A stretch of DNA of 62,634 nucleotides from Streptomyces sp. MZ04 (GTDB taxonomy: Bacteria > Actinomycetota > Actinomycetes > Streptomycetales > Streptomycetaceae), in contig NZ_SRIC01000015.1 of assembly GCF_004684775.1 (NCBI RefSeq), positions 1 to 62,634 on the forward strand, given 5' to 3'. Below are positions 1-12,890 of this stretch, one piece after another; position 1 is the stretch's first letter, and every line of letters starts with the position of its first letter. The translations under genes and the position numbers were made by a program. The notes beneath the pieces were generated by a model. It did no database searches, was not told where the DNA came from, and was given only the letters and a program-made list of their open reading frames with translations.

Positions 1-45
1 GAAGGGGAAATATGGCTAAAAAAAATACATTGTAGTTTCATGAGC
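1..45. other. A+T-rich end sequence, probably not native
   Basis: Only about one third of these 45 bases are G or C, against roughly 70% in the rest of the window, and they are separated from the PKS gene by an adapter-like sequence. No function can be seen. The most likely explanation is foreign or chimeric read sequence left at a contig end. Confidence 0.75.
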
Positions 46-79
46 GTCTGGTGGGCTCGGAGATGTGTATAACAGACAG
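46..79 (+). other. Illumina Nextera transposase adapter (assembly artefact)
   Basis: The 34 bases match the known Nextera read-2 adapter (a GTCT..GTGGGCTCGG part followed by the 19-bp mosaic end) with two mismatches, at 50 and 73. Translated, it yields the adapter-derived peptides that contaminate many databases (LYTSPSP- and MCI-D-like strings). Genomic sequence therefore begins at about 80, and any protein reading through this point is chimeric. Confidence 0.93.
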
Positions 80-5627
<5,548 letters not shown>

Positions 5628-5646
5628 CTGACGTCCTCTTCTCTCG

Positions 5647-6537
5647 TCACACGTATTCGTAGAAGCCGCGGCCGGCCTTCTTGCCGTGGAACCCGCCCTC
5701 GACCATGCGCAGCAGCAGCGGGGGCGGGGCGTACAGGGGCTCCTTGAACTCCGCGTAGAGCGCGGCGGCGACGTCGGCGACCGTGTCCAGGCCCACCAGG
5801 TCCGTCAGACGCAGCGGGCCGTGCGGGTGGGAGCAGCCCAACACCATGCCCCTGTCGATGGTTTCCGGCGTGGCGAAGCCGGATTCCACCATGCGGATCG
5901 CGGAGAGCAGGTACGGGATGATCAGCGCGTTGATGACGAAGCCGCTGCGGTCGGAGGAGCGGATCACCTGCTTGCCGAGGACGACCTCGACGAACGCCCG
6001 CGTCCGCTCGTAGACCTTCTCGTCGGTGGCGAGCGAGCCGATCAGCTCGACCAGCGGCATGGCGGGCACCGGGCTGAAGAAGTGCGTGCCGATGACGTGG
6101 CTCGGCCTGCTGGTGGCGCGGCCCAGGCGGGTGATGGGGATGGACGAGGTGTTGGTCGCCAGGATGGCGTCCGGGTCGGTGACGATGGAGTCCAGCGCGG
6201 TGAAGAGGTCCCGCTTGGTGGGCTCGTGTTCGCGGACGCTCTCGATGACGAGCGTGTGGTCGGCCAGGTCGGTCAGCTCGGTGGTGAAGGAGATGCGCTC
6301 CAGGGCGGCGGCGCGCTGCTCCTCGGTGATACGGCCCTTGCCGAGGGCGCGTTCGAGGGAGTGGCGGATGCGGCCGCGGCCGGCGTCGGCGGAGGCGGGG
6401 CGGGAGACGACGACGGTGACGTCGCGGTCGGCCAGGGCGCACACCTCGGCGACGCCCGAGCCCATCAGGCCGCAGCCGATGACGCCGACCCGCTCGATGT
6501 CGATGGCCTCCATGGCCAGCGGGGCGTTCGCGTTCAC
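5647..6537 (-). CDS. 3-hydroxyacyl-CoA dehydrogenase (FadB2/PaaH type)
   Basis: This 296-aa protein has the N-terminal dinucleotide site [12 protein letters not shown] at about 17-28, the NTSS and [13 protein letters not shown] signatures of 3-hydroxybutyryl-CoA dehydrogenases, and a complete C-terminal domain ending in GRGFYEYV. It should interconvert 3-oxo- and 3-hydroxyacyl-CoA with NAD(P)H. GTG 6537 overlaps the KASIII1 stop (GTGA), so the genes are translationally coupled; ATG 6513 is an alternative start. Between KASIII (which makes a 3-oxoacyl thioester) and CCR (which needs a 2-enoyl-CoA), it fits the reduction step of an alkylmalonyl-CoA route like those known for isobutylmalonyl-type units (inference). 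No dedicated dehydratase is seen. A paralogue lies at 28256. Confidence 0.93.
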   Translation of the reverse strand: MNANAPLAMEAIDIERVGVIGCGLMGSGVAEVCALADRDVTVVVSRPASADAGRGRIRHSLERALGKGRITEEQRAAALERISFTTELTDLADHTLVIESVREHEPTKRDLFTALDSIVTDPDAILATNTSSIPITRLGRATSRPSHVIGTHFFSPVPAMPLVELIGSLATDEKVYERTRAFVEVVLGKQVIRSSDRSGFVINALIIPYLLSAIRMVESGFATPETIDRGMVLGCSHPHGPLRLTDLVGLDTVADVAAALYAEFKEPLYAPPPLLLRMVEGGFHGKKAGRGFYEYV

Positions 6538-7577
6538 GCGGCATCACTCCTGTCCTTGCTGGTCGCGGCGGTGGTCCAGCGCACCAGGCAGCCGCCGACG
6601 GCCATGCCGCCGCCGAAGCCCATGAGCATCACCAGGTCGCCGTCCTTCAGATGTCCTGCCTGGTCGGCGTCGGCGAGCGTCAGCGGCACCGAGGCGCTGC
6701 CGACGTTGGCGTACCGCTCGACCGTGCGGTGCGTGCGCGCCCGGGGCAGGCCGGTGGCGAGGGAAAGCTGGTGCAGCAGCACGCCGTTGGGCTGGTGCGG
6801 CACGAAGTGGTCGACGTCCGCGAGAGCGACGTCGGCCCTCCCGGCCAGGCGCGCCACCACCGGCGGCACGTTCTCCATCACGAAGTCCCGCACGGCCCGG
6901 CCGTCCATGCGGACGAAGTGGTCGCCGTCGTCGACCGTTTTGTGCGAGGCGGGCAGGCGGCTGCCGCCGGCGTCGATCCGCAGCAGGTGGGCGGCGTCAC
7001 CCCGGCTGGAGAGGTCGAACGCGAGCATGCCGTAGCCGTCGGGCACCTCGCCGACCACGGCGGCGGCCGCGCCGTCGCCAAGGAGCACCGAGGTGCGGCG
7101 GTCGGTGAAGTCGGCGAAGCGGGAGTAGACCTCGGAGGAGATGACCAGGGCGAGGCTGCCGGGGCGGGACCGCAGCAGGCCGCGGGCCAGCTCAAGGCCG
7201 TAGACGAAGCCGCTGCAGGCGACGGAGATGTCGAAGCAGGCGGCGTTGGGCGCGTCGATGGCGTTCTGCACCAGGCAGGAGGTGGGCGGCTGCGGCGAGT
7301 CGCCGGTGCCGGTGGAGACGATGATGTAGTCGATGCGGTCGGCACCGATCCCGGCCCGGTCGAGGGCGTCCTCGGCCGCCCTGGCGGCGAGATCGGAGGC
7401 CGCCTCGTCGGGCGCGGCCCAGCGCCGGGTGAGGATCTGCGTCTTGCGCTCGATCCACTCGGGGGTGGTGGCGGCGCGTGCGGCGACCTCGTCGTTGCCG
7501 GCCTCGTCCTTGGGTACGTACAAGCCGGTCGCGAGGATGCCGACCGGGCTGTCAGCGAGTGGGGCGTGTTCGGCCAC
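6534..7577 (-). CDS. KASIII (FabH-like) ketosynthase 1
   Basis: This 347-aa protein is of normal KASIII length. The catalytic triad is intact: C121 in ISVACSGF, H261 in VPHQPN and N291 in ANVGSAS. The GTG at 7577 is chosen because residues from PVGILATGLYVP onward align with the paralogue at 8929-9927. KASIII enzymes condense an acyl-CoA with malonyl-ACP or malonyl-CoA to a 3-oxoacyl product. It sits 20 bp after CCR1 and overlaps the next gene by four bases, inside the operon that ends in the PKS. A role in building an extended acyl-CoA for an unusual extender unit is more likely than starter formation, because the PKS carries its own KSQ loading module (inference). Confidence 0.93.
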   Translation of the reverse strand: MAEHAPLADSPVGILATGLYVPKDEAGNDEVAARAATTPEWIERKTQILTRRWAAPDEAASDLAARAAEDALDRAGIGADRIDYIIVSTGTGDSPQPPTSCLVQNAIDAPNAACFDISVACSGFVYGLELARGLLRSRPGSLALVISSEVYSRFADFTDRRTSVLLGDGAAAAVVGEVPDGYGMLAFDLSSRGDAAHLLRIDAGGSRLPASHKTVDDGDHFVRMDGRAVRDFVMENVPPVVARLAGRADVALADVDHFVPHQPNGVLLHQLSLATGLPRARTHRTVERYANVGSASVPLTLADADQAGHLKDGDLVMLMGFGGGMAVGGCLVRWTTAATSKDRSDAA

Positions 7578-7597
7578 CGTCTGGCACACCTTTCGGG

Positions 7598-8932
7598 TCA
7601 GTTGAAGGAGAAGTTCTCTTCGCCGATGCGGGCGCGGCGTTCGGGGTCGGTGACACCGAGGCCGGCTTCGGGCGCCAGGCACAGGACGCCGACCTTGCCC
7701 CAGTGGCTGTTGAGCTGCACCTGCCGCGTGGCCTCGGCCAGGTCGTCCAGCGGATGGACGGCGGAGGTGACCGGCAGGATCGCGCCGATGTCCGCCAGGC
7801 GGTTGCACTCCGCCTGCTCCTGGAGGTTGGCCGCGTGGCTGCCGATGATCCGCTTGAGGTTCATCCACAGGTAGCGGTTGTCGTAGGAGTGCTGGTAGCC
7901 GGTGCTCGAGCCGCAGGTGACGACGGTGCCGCCGCGGCGTACGACGAAGACCGAAATGCCGAACGTGGCCTGGCCGTTGTTGTCGAAGACGATGTGCGGG
8001 TCTTCGCCCAGCTCGCGGCGGATGATGCGGCCCAGGCGTTTGCCGAGCTCGATGGTGCGCTCGGGGCTGGGGGCCTCGTTGCCCGCCATGCCGATCTCCG
8101 AACGGTTGATCACCACCTCGCAGCCAAGTCGGCGGGCGATGCGGGCCTTGGCGTCGGAGGAGACGACGCCGACGGGGATGCCGCCGCCGTTCTTCACCAG
8201 TTGGGTGGCGAAGACGCCGAGGCCGCCGGTGGCCCCCCAGATGAGGACGATGTCGCCCTGCTTCATGCGGGCGCCGCGCTCGCCGACGAGCATCCGGTAG
8301 GAGGTGCCGGCGCACTGGGCGAGGCAGGCGGCCTCTTCCCAGGTGAGGTGGGCGGCCTTGGGAAGCAGCTGACTGGCGCGCACCACGCAGTAGTGCGCCA
8401 GGCCGCCGAAGTTGGTCTCGTAGCCCCAGGCCCACTGCCCGGCGCCGAGCATGCCGTCGGAGTGGGTGGCGGGCTCCTGGTCGTCCACCTGCACCGCGGA
8501 GACGACGACGTGGTCGCCGACGGCCCAGCGGCGTACGCCCTCGCCGGCGCGGACGATGACGCCGGCCGCGTCGGAGCCGAGCTGGTGGTACGGCAGGTCG
8601 TGGCGGGCGGCGTAACCGCCCTGGCGGGCGTAGCGCTTGAGGAAGTCGAAGGTGGGCAGCGGGTGGAAGGTGGCCGACCAGACGGCGTTGTAGTTGATGG
8701 AGCTGGCCAGCACCGCGATCAGCACCTCGTCGGGCGCCAGGCTCGGCATCGGCACGGGCCCGACGTGGAGGGTCTTGCGGACGTCCTTGTCGTCGGTCGC
8801 CGACATGCCGGCGAAGGTGCCGACGTCCTCGACGCGGGTGTGGGCCGCGGTGTAGTGCGAGGGCAGCGGCAGGCGTTCGAGGGTGTCCCCCGGCGCGCCC
8901 GCGAGCACCGCCTCTGACAGGGCGTCACTCAC
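7598..8932 (-). CDS. Crotonyl-CoA carboxylase/reductase-like protein 1 (CCR)
   Basis: This 444-aa medium-chain reductase has typical CCR length and layout: N-terminal INYNAVW, an inserted GYETNFGG segment, cofactor motif WGATGGLG, and SSTGYQHSYDNRYLWMNLKR followed by GSH near the C-terminus. Family members reduce 2-enoyl-CoA with NADPH while fixing CO2, giving alkylmalonyl-CoA. GTG 8932 overlaps the KASIII2 stop (GTGA). Compared with the canonical pattern as I remember it, the residue after the GSH histidine is A rather than F, GGLAE reads GGLAH, and the EHPGR region reads DNNGQ. That hints at a different, perhaps bulkier acyl pocket. The 448-aa paralogue at 9975 shares these changes in part. 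Confidence 0.92.
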   Translation of the reverse strand: MSDALSEAVLAGAPGDTLERLPLPSHYTAAHTRVEDVGTFAGMSATDDKDVRKTLHVGPVPMPSLAPDEVLIAVLASSINYNAVWSATFHPLPTFDFLKRYARQGGYAARHDLPYHQLGSDAAGVIVRAGEGVRRWAVGDHVVVSAVQVDDQEPATHSDGMLGAGQWAWGYETNFGGLAHYCVVRASQLLPKAAHLTWEEAACLAQCAGTSYRMLVGERGARMKQGDIVLIWGATGGLGVFATQLVKNGGGIPVGVVSSDAKARIARRLGCEVVINRSEIGMAGNEAPSPERTIELGKRLGRIIRRELGEDPHIVFDNNGQATFGISVFVVRRGGTVVTCGSSTGYQHSYDNRYLWMNLKRIIGSHAANLQEQAECNRLADIGAILPVTSAVHPLDDLAEATRQVQLNSHWGKVGVLCLAPEAGLGVTDPERRARIGEENFSFN

Positions 8933-9927
8933 GGCGCCACCGCCCAGCGCAGCAGGCAGGAGCCGAGGGACAGGCCGCCGCCGAACCCGGAGATCAGCAC
9001 CAGGTCGCCGTCCTTGAGGTGGCCGGAGCGGTTGGCGTCGTCGAGGGTGACGGGGATGGAGGCGCTGCCGACGTTGCCGTACCGGTCGACGGTGACGTGG
9101 GTACGGGCGCGCTCCAGACCCAGCTTCTCCGCGAGCTTCCCCAGGAGTACGCCGTTGCCCTGGTGCGGGATGAAGTGGTCGACGGTGTCGAGGGACACGC
9201 CGGTGCGGTCGGACAGGCGCTCCAGGTTGATCGGCACCTGCTCCATCACGAAGTCGCTGACGGCGCGGCCCTCCATGCGGAAGAAGTGCTCGCCCGCCTC
9301 GACGGTCGCGTGGGAGGACGGCTTGCGGCTGCCGCCCGCCGCGACGCCGATGAGGTGGTGTCCCTCGCCGCGGCTGGCGAGCTCTACGTCGATGAAGCCG
9401 TAGGGGCGGGCGACCTGGCCGACGATGGCGGCGGCGGCACCGTCGGCGAAGAGGACGGAGGTGCGGCGGTCGGAGAAGTCGAGGATGCGGGAGTAGACCT
9501 CGGAGGCCAGCACCAGCACCTTCGCGCCGGGGTAGAGGGTGACGAGGCTGCGGGCCAGGGCCAGGCCGTAGACGAAGCCGGCGCAGACGACGTTGAGGTC
9601 GAAGCAGGCGGCGTTGTAGGCGCCGAGGCGGTCCTGGACGAGGTTGGCGGTGGGTGGGGAGGGGGAGTCGCCGGTGGAGGTGGAGACGATGATGTAGTCG
9701 ATCTCGTCGGCGGCGATTCCGGCCTGGTCGAGCGCGTTCTCGGCGGCCTTGGCGGCGAGGTCGGACACGGCCTCGTCGGGGGCGGCATAACGCCGGGTGA
9801 GGATCTGTGTCTTGCGCTCGATCCACTCGGGTGTGGTGCCGGCCCGCTCGGCCAGCTCGTCGTTGCCCACTTCTTCCTTGGGCAGGTAGGAGCCGGTGGC
9901 GAGTATTCCGGCGGAGAATTCGGGCAC
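8929..9927 (-). CDS. KASIII (FabH-like) ketosynthase 2
   Basis: This 332-aa protein has triad C115 (NVVCAGF), H255 (IPHQGN) and N285 (GNVGSAS). It starts at GTG 9927 and ends in a four-base overlap with CCR1. It closely resembles KASIII1 along its whole length, so the KASIII-CCR pair has probably been duplicated in tandem. Its N-terminus, AGILATGSYLPKEEVGND, reappears in altered form at the front of the dehydrogenase at 28256. The role is presumed to be the same as for KASIII1: condensation of an acyl-CoA with a malonyl unit on the way to an enoyl-CoA for CCR. Confidence 0.93.
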   Translation of the reverse strand: MPEFSAGILATGSYLPKEEVGNDELAERAGTTPEWIERKTQILTRRYAAPDEAVSDLAAKAAENALDQAGIAADEIDYIIVSTSTGDSPSPPTANLVQDRLGAYNAACFDLNVVCAGFVYGLALARSLVTLYPGAKVLVLASEVYSRILDFSDRRTSVLFADGAAAAIVGQVARPYGFIDVELASRGEGHHLIGVAAGGSRKPSSHATVEAGEHFFRMEGRAVSDFVMEQVPINLERLSDRTGVSLDTVDHFIPHQGNGVLLGKLAEKLGLERARTHVTVDRYGNVGSASIPVTLDDANRSGHLKDGDLVLISGFGGGLSLGSCLLRWAVAP

Positions 9928-9974
9928 CGTCGAGTACGCCTTTCATGAGGAGGGCGGTAGGGCGGCGGGCGGTA

Positions 9975-11321
9975 TTACGCGGTGACTGCCGCGGGTTGGC
10001 GCATCGGGTTGATGCGGTCCTCGCCGATGCGGGCGCGGTGGGCAGCGTCGGTGACGCCCAGGCCCGGCTCCGGCGCCAGGCAGAGCACGCCGACCTTGCC
10101 GGTGTGCCGGTTGAGCTGCACCTGCCGGGTGGCCTCGGCGACGTCGTCCAGCGGGTGGACGGCCGAAAGCACCGGCTGCAGCCGGCCCATGCTCGCCAGG
10201 CGGTTGCACTCCGACGCCTCCTGGAGGTTGGCGGAGTGGCTGCCGATGATCCGCTTGAGGTTCATCCACAGGTAGCGGTTGTCGTAGGAGTGCTGGTAGC
10301 CGGTGCTCGAGCCGCAGGTGACGACGGTGCCGCCGCGGCGTACGACGAAGACGGAGGTGCCGAACGTGGCCTGGCCGATGAAGTCGAAGACGATGTGCGG
10401 GTCCTCGCCCAGCTCGCGGCGGATGGCTCGGCCCAGGCGTTTGCCGAGCTCGATCGTCTGCTCGGGTCCGGGGGCGCCGTCGCCGCCCATGCCGATGTCG
10501 GCGCGGTTGATCACCACGTCGCAGCCGAGGCGCCGCAGCAACTCCGCCTTGGATTCGGAGGAGACGACGCCGACGGGGATGCCGCCGCCGTTCTTCACCA
10601 GCTGCACGGCGTACGCCCCGAGGCCGCCCGTGGCGCCCCAGATGAGGACGATGTCGCCCTGCTTCATGCGGGCGCCGCGCTCGCCGACCAGCATCCGGTA
10701 GGAGGTGCCGGCGCACAGCGGCATGCTGGCCGCCTCCTCCCAGGTGAGGTGGGGCGCCTTGGGCAGCAGCTGGCTGGCGCGGACCACGGTGTAGTGGGCC
10801 AGGCCTCCGAAGTTGGTCTCGTAGCCCCAGATGCGCTGCTCGGCGCCGAGCATGCCGTCGGAGTGGGTGGCGGGCTCCTGGTCGTCCACGTGGGTGCAGG
10901 AGGCGACCACGTGGTCGCCGACGGCCCAGCGGCGTACGCCCTCGCCGACGCGGACGATGACGCCGGCCGCGTCGGAGCCGAGGACGTGGTACGGCAGGTC
11001 GTGGCGGGCGGCGTGGCCGCCCTGACGCGCGTACCGCTTGAGGAAGTCGAAGGTCGAGACCGGCTGGAAGGTGGCCGACCAGACGGTGTTGAAGTTGATG
11101 GAGCTGGCCATCACCGCCACCAGCACCTCGTCGGGCGCCAGGCTCGGCAGGGGCACGGCGCCGACGTGCAGCGACTTGCGGACGTCGCGGTCCTGGGTGC
11201 CGCCGAACAGATCCACGTCCTCGACCCGGGTGTGGGCAGCGGTGTAGTGGGTGGGCAGCGGCTCCTGCTCGAGCCGCTCGGGGGACGCGCCCGCGACCAC
11301 GGCCTCGGCCAGCGAATCCAT
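9975..11321 (-). CDS. Crotonyl-CoA carboxylase/reductase-like protein 2 (CCR), first gene of the PKS operon
   Basis: This 448-aa CCR paralogue shows INFNTVW, GYETNFGG, WGATGGLG, SSTGYQHSYDNRYLW and GSHSANLQE. The ATG at 11321 follows GGAAA at a normal distance; upstream in-frame codons lack a ribosome site and lie in the repeat-rich leader. As the first gene after a 234-bp non-coding stretch, it should be transcribed from the promoter carrying the 11441-11529 repeats, together with KASIII2, CCR1, KASIII1, the dehydrogenase and the PKS. Differences from CCR1 near the acyl site (FIGQ against NNGQ; S against A after the GSH histidine) could mean that the two CCRs make different malonyl derivatives (inference). 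Confidence 0.92.
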   Translation of the reverse strand: MDSLAEAVVAGASPERLEQEPLPTHYTAAHTRVEDVDLFGGTQDRDVRKSLHVGAVPLPSLAPDEVLVAVMASSINFNTVWSATFQPVSTFDFLKRYARQGGHAARHDLPYHVLGSDAAGVIVRVGEGVRRWAVGDHVVASCTHVDDQEPATHSDGMLGAEQRIWGYETNFGGLAHYTVVRASQLLPKAPHLTWEEAASMPLCAGTSYRMLVGERGARMKQGDIVLIWGATGGLGAYAVQLVKNGGGIPVGVVSSESKAELLRRLGCDVVINRADIGMGGDGAPGPEQTIELGKRLGRAIRRELGEDPHIVFDFIGQATFGTSVFVVRRGGTVVTCGSSTGYQHSYDNRYLWMNLKRIIGSHSANLQEASECNRLASMGRLQPVLSAVHPLDDVAEATRQVQLNRHTGKVGVLCLAPEPGLGVTDAAHRARIGEDRINPMRQPAAVTA

Positions 11322-11440
11322 GCTGTTTCCTTTTCGTTTCCGGGTCTCGGTCTTCCGGGTCTGTCTTCCGGGTCTTTGTGTGTTTTCTCGGATTCCTTCG
11401 AGTGCTGACAGAACTCTAAGAACGTGAATCTCCGGAAGGG

Positions 11441-11529
11441 AACCCCTCATTCGCCCCTACGAAAGGGCCCTCATTCGCCCCTACGAAGAGAACCCCTCAT
11501 CCGCCCCTAGGGGGGGCGAATAAGGGGTT
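11441..11529. promoter_or_regulatory. Triple repeat with dyad upstream of the CCR2-PKS operon
   Basis: Read toward CCR2, the unit TAGGGGCG(A/G)ATGAGGG occurs three times about 24-26 bp apart (CCCCT cores at 11454, 11478 and 11504 on the + strand). The third copy forms an imperfect inverted repeat with 11511-11529. It lies 120-208 bp before the CCR2 ATG. The GGGG half-sites recall the 19-nt box at the other left-half promoters, so this is probably an activator-binding region. The 3' dyad could also end P450 transcripts, but there is no T-run. Confidence 0.6.
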
Positions 11530-11555
11530 CTGAGGGGTCCAATTCAGAAAAGGGG

Positions 11556-12848
11556 TCAGGCGCCCGCGGGTATCAGCTCCACGGGCATGTCGAGAACAAT
11601 GGTGTGCTTGTTCCAGGGCTGGTAGGTGACCTTTCCCGCCAGGCGGATCTCCGCCACCGACTCCAGCAGTTCCTCAAGGAGCAGCCGGATCTGGAGCCGG
11701 GCCACATCGCTGCCCAGGCAGTAGTGGTTGCCGTGGCCGAACGACATGTGCGGGTTGCTGGTCCTGCGGATGTCGAAGCGCGCGGGGTCGTCGAAGACTT
11801 CCTCGTCGCGGTTGGCCGACGGCCACCACAGCGAGACCTTTTCGCCGGCGCGGATCTCGGTGTCGCCGATGCGCGCGTCGACGGTGGCGGTGCGCCGGTT
11901 GTACTGGTTGGGCGGGGCGAAGCGCAGCAGCTCCTCGATGGCGCCCGGGACCAGGCTGCGGTCCTCGCGCAGCGCCTGCCACTGCTCGGGGTGGTGAGCC
12001 AGCGTCAGCACGCCCCGGGAGATGGTGTTCCGCGGCTGCTCGGCGCCGGTGAGGAGCAGCAGCAGGACGTTGGCGAACCGCTCGTGGTCGCTCAGCGGAG
12101 GCTCGCCCTTGGCTATCGCCTCCTCGGGCAGCTCGCCGACCGCAAGGATCGAGGTCAGGTCCTCCTCGGGGGCGGACTGCTTTCGCTGGATCAGCTCGCG
12201 CACGTACTGCTGGGTGGCGAGGATGTCCTCCTTGGAGCTCTCGGTCGGCACGCCCGTGCGGCGGTCGATGAAGCCGACGGAACGGTGGGCCCAGTCGGCG
12301 AGCTTCGCCTGGTCCTCGTCGGGCACGCCGAGCAGCACGGCCATGCTGCGGTAGGAGTAGGGCTCGGTGATGTCGTCGGCGAAGTCGCAGGCGCCGCGCG
12401 CCACGGCCTGGTCCACAAGACGGGCCGCGTTGGCCCGCAGGTCCGCCTCCAGGACGGCGGCGACCCTGTTGGCCACGGCCGGCGCCAGCAGCTCCTTCAG
12501 CAGGTGGTGGCGCGGGTTGTCCTGCATCGCGACCATCGCCCCGGACCGGTCGCCGTCGGGGATGTCGTCCAGCGCGGAGCCGCCGCCGGAACGGCCGCCG
12601 CCGCCCCGAGCGGAGAAGGTGTCCGGGTCGCAGGCCACAGCGGCGATGTCGGCGTGGCGGCTGACCACCCAGAAGCCCTCCTGGTCGGCGGTCTGGCCGG
12701 GGGGATGGAAGAGCACGGGAGCCTCACGGCGCAGCCGGGAGAAGAGCTCGTACGGGAAGCCCTCGTCGATGGTGGCGAACCTGGCGTGGTCGGTCAGGTC
12801 GAACCCTTTGAGCACGGGCGGCAGCTGGTCGATGGCACTGTCGGACAT
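11556..12848 (-). CDS. Cytochrome P450 with unusual I-helix
   Basis: This 430-aa soluble bacterial P450 has EELLR (the ExxR motif) and the heme loop FGHGNHYCLGSDVAR with its Cys ligand. The I-helix segment that normally reads (A/G)Gx(D/E)T(T/S) is TGAEQPRNT: the acid is kept but the oxygen-activating Thr is Gln and the next residue is Pro. The ATG is preceded by AAGGGAG. It lies 42 bp after the acyl-CoA dehydrogenase on the same strand, so the two are probably co-transcribed from the boxed promoter at 14635. Oxidative tailoring of the left-half polyketide is likely; the substrate is unknown. Confidence 0.92.
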   Translation of the reverse strand: MSDSAIDQLPPVLKGFDLTDHARFATIDEGFPYELFSRLRREAPVLFHPPGQTADQEGFWVVSRHADIAAVACDPDTFSARGGGGRSGGGSALDDIPDGDRSGAMVAMQDNPRHHLLKELLAPAVANRVAAVLEADLRANAARLVDQAVARGACDFADDITEPYSYRSMAVLLGVPDEDQAKLADWAHRSVGFIDRRTGVPTESSKEDILATQQYVRELIQRKQSAPEEDLTSILAVGELPEEAIAKGEPPLSDHERFANVLLLLLTGAEQPRNTISRGVLTLAHHPEQWQALREDRSLVPGAIEELLRFAPPNQYNRRTATVDARIGDTEIRAGEKVSLWWPSANRDEEVFDDPARFDIRRTSNPHMSFGHGNHYCLGSDVARLQIRLLLEELLESVAEIRLAGKVTYQPWNKHTIVLDMPVELIPAGA

Positions 12849-12890
12849 CGGAGGGGATCTCCCTTGGAGTCGTGGCTGGGGCTGTGGGGT

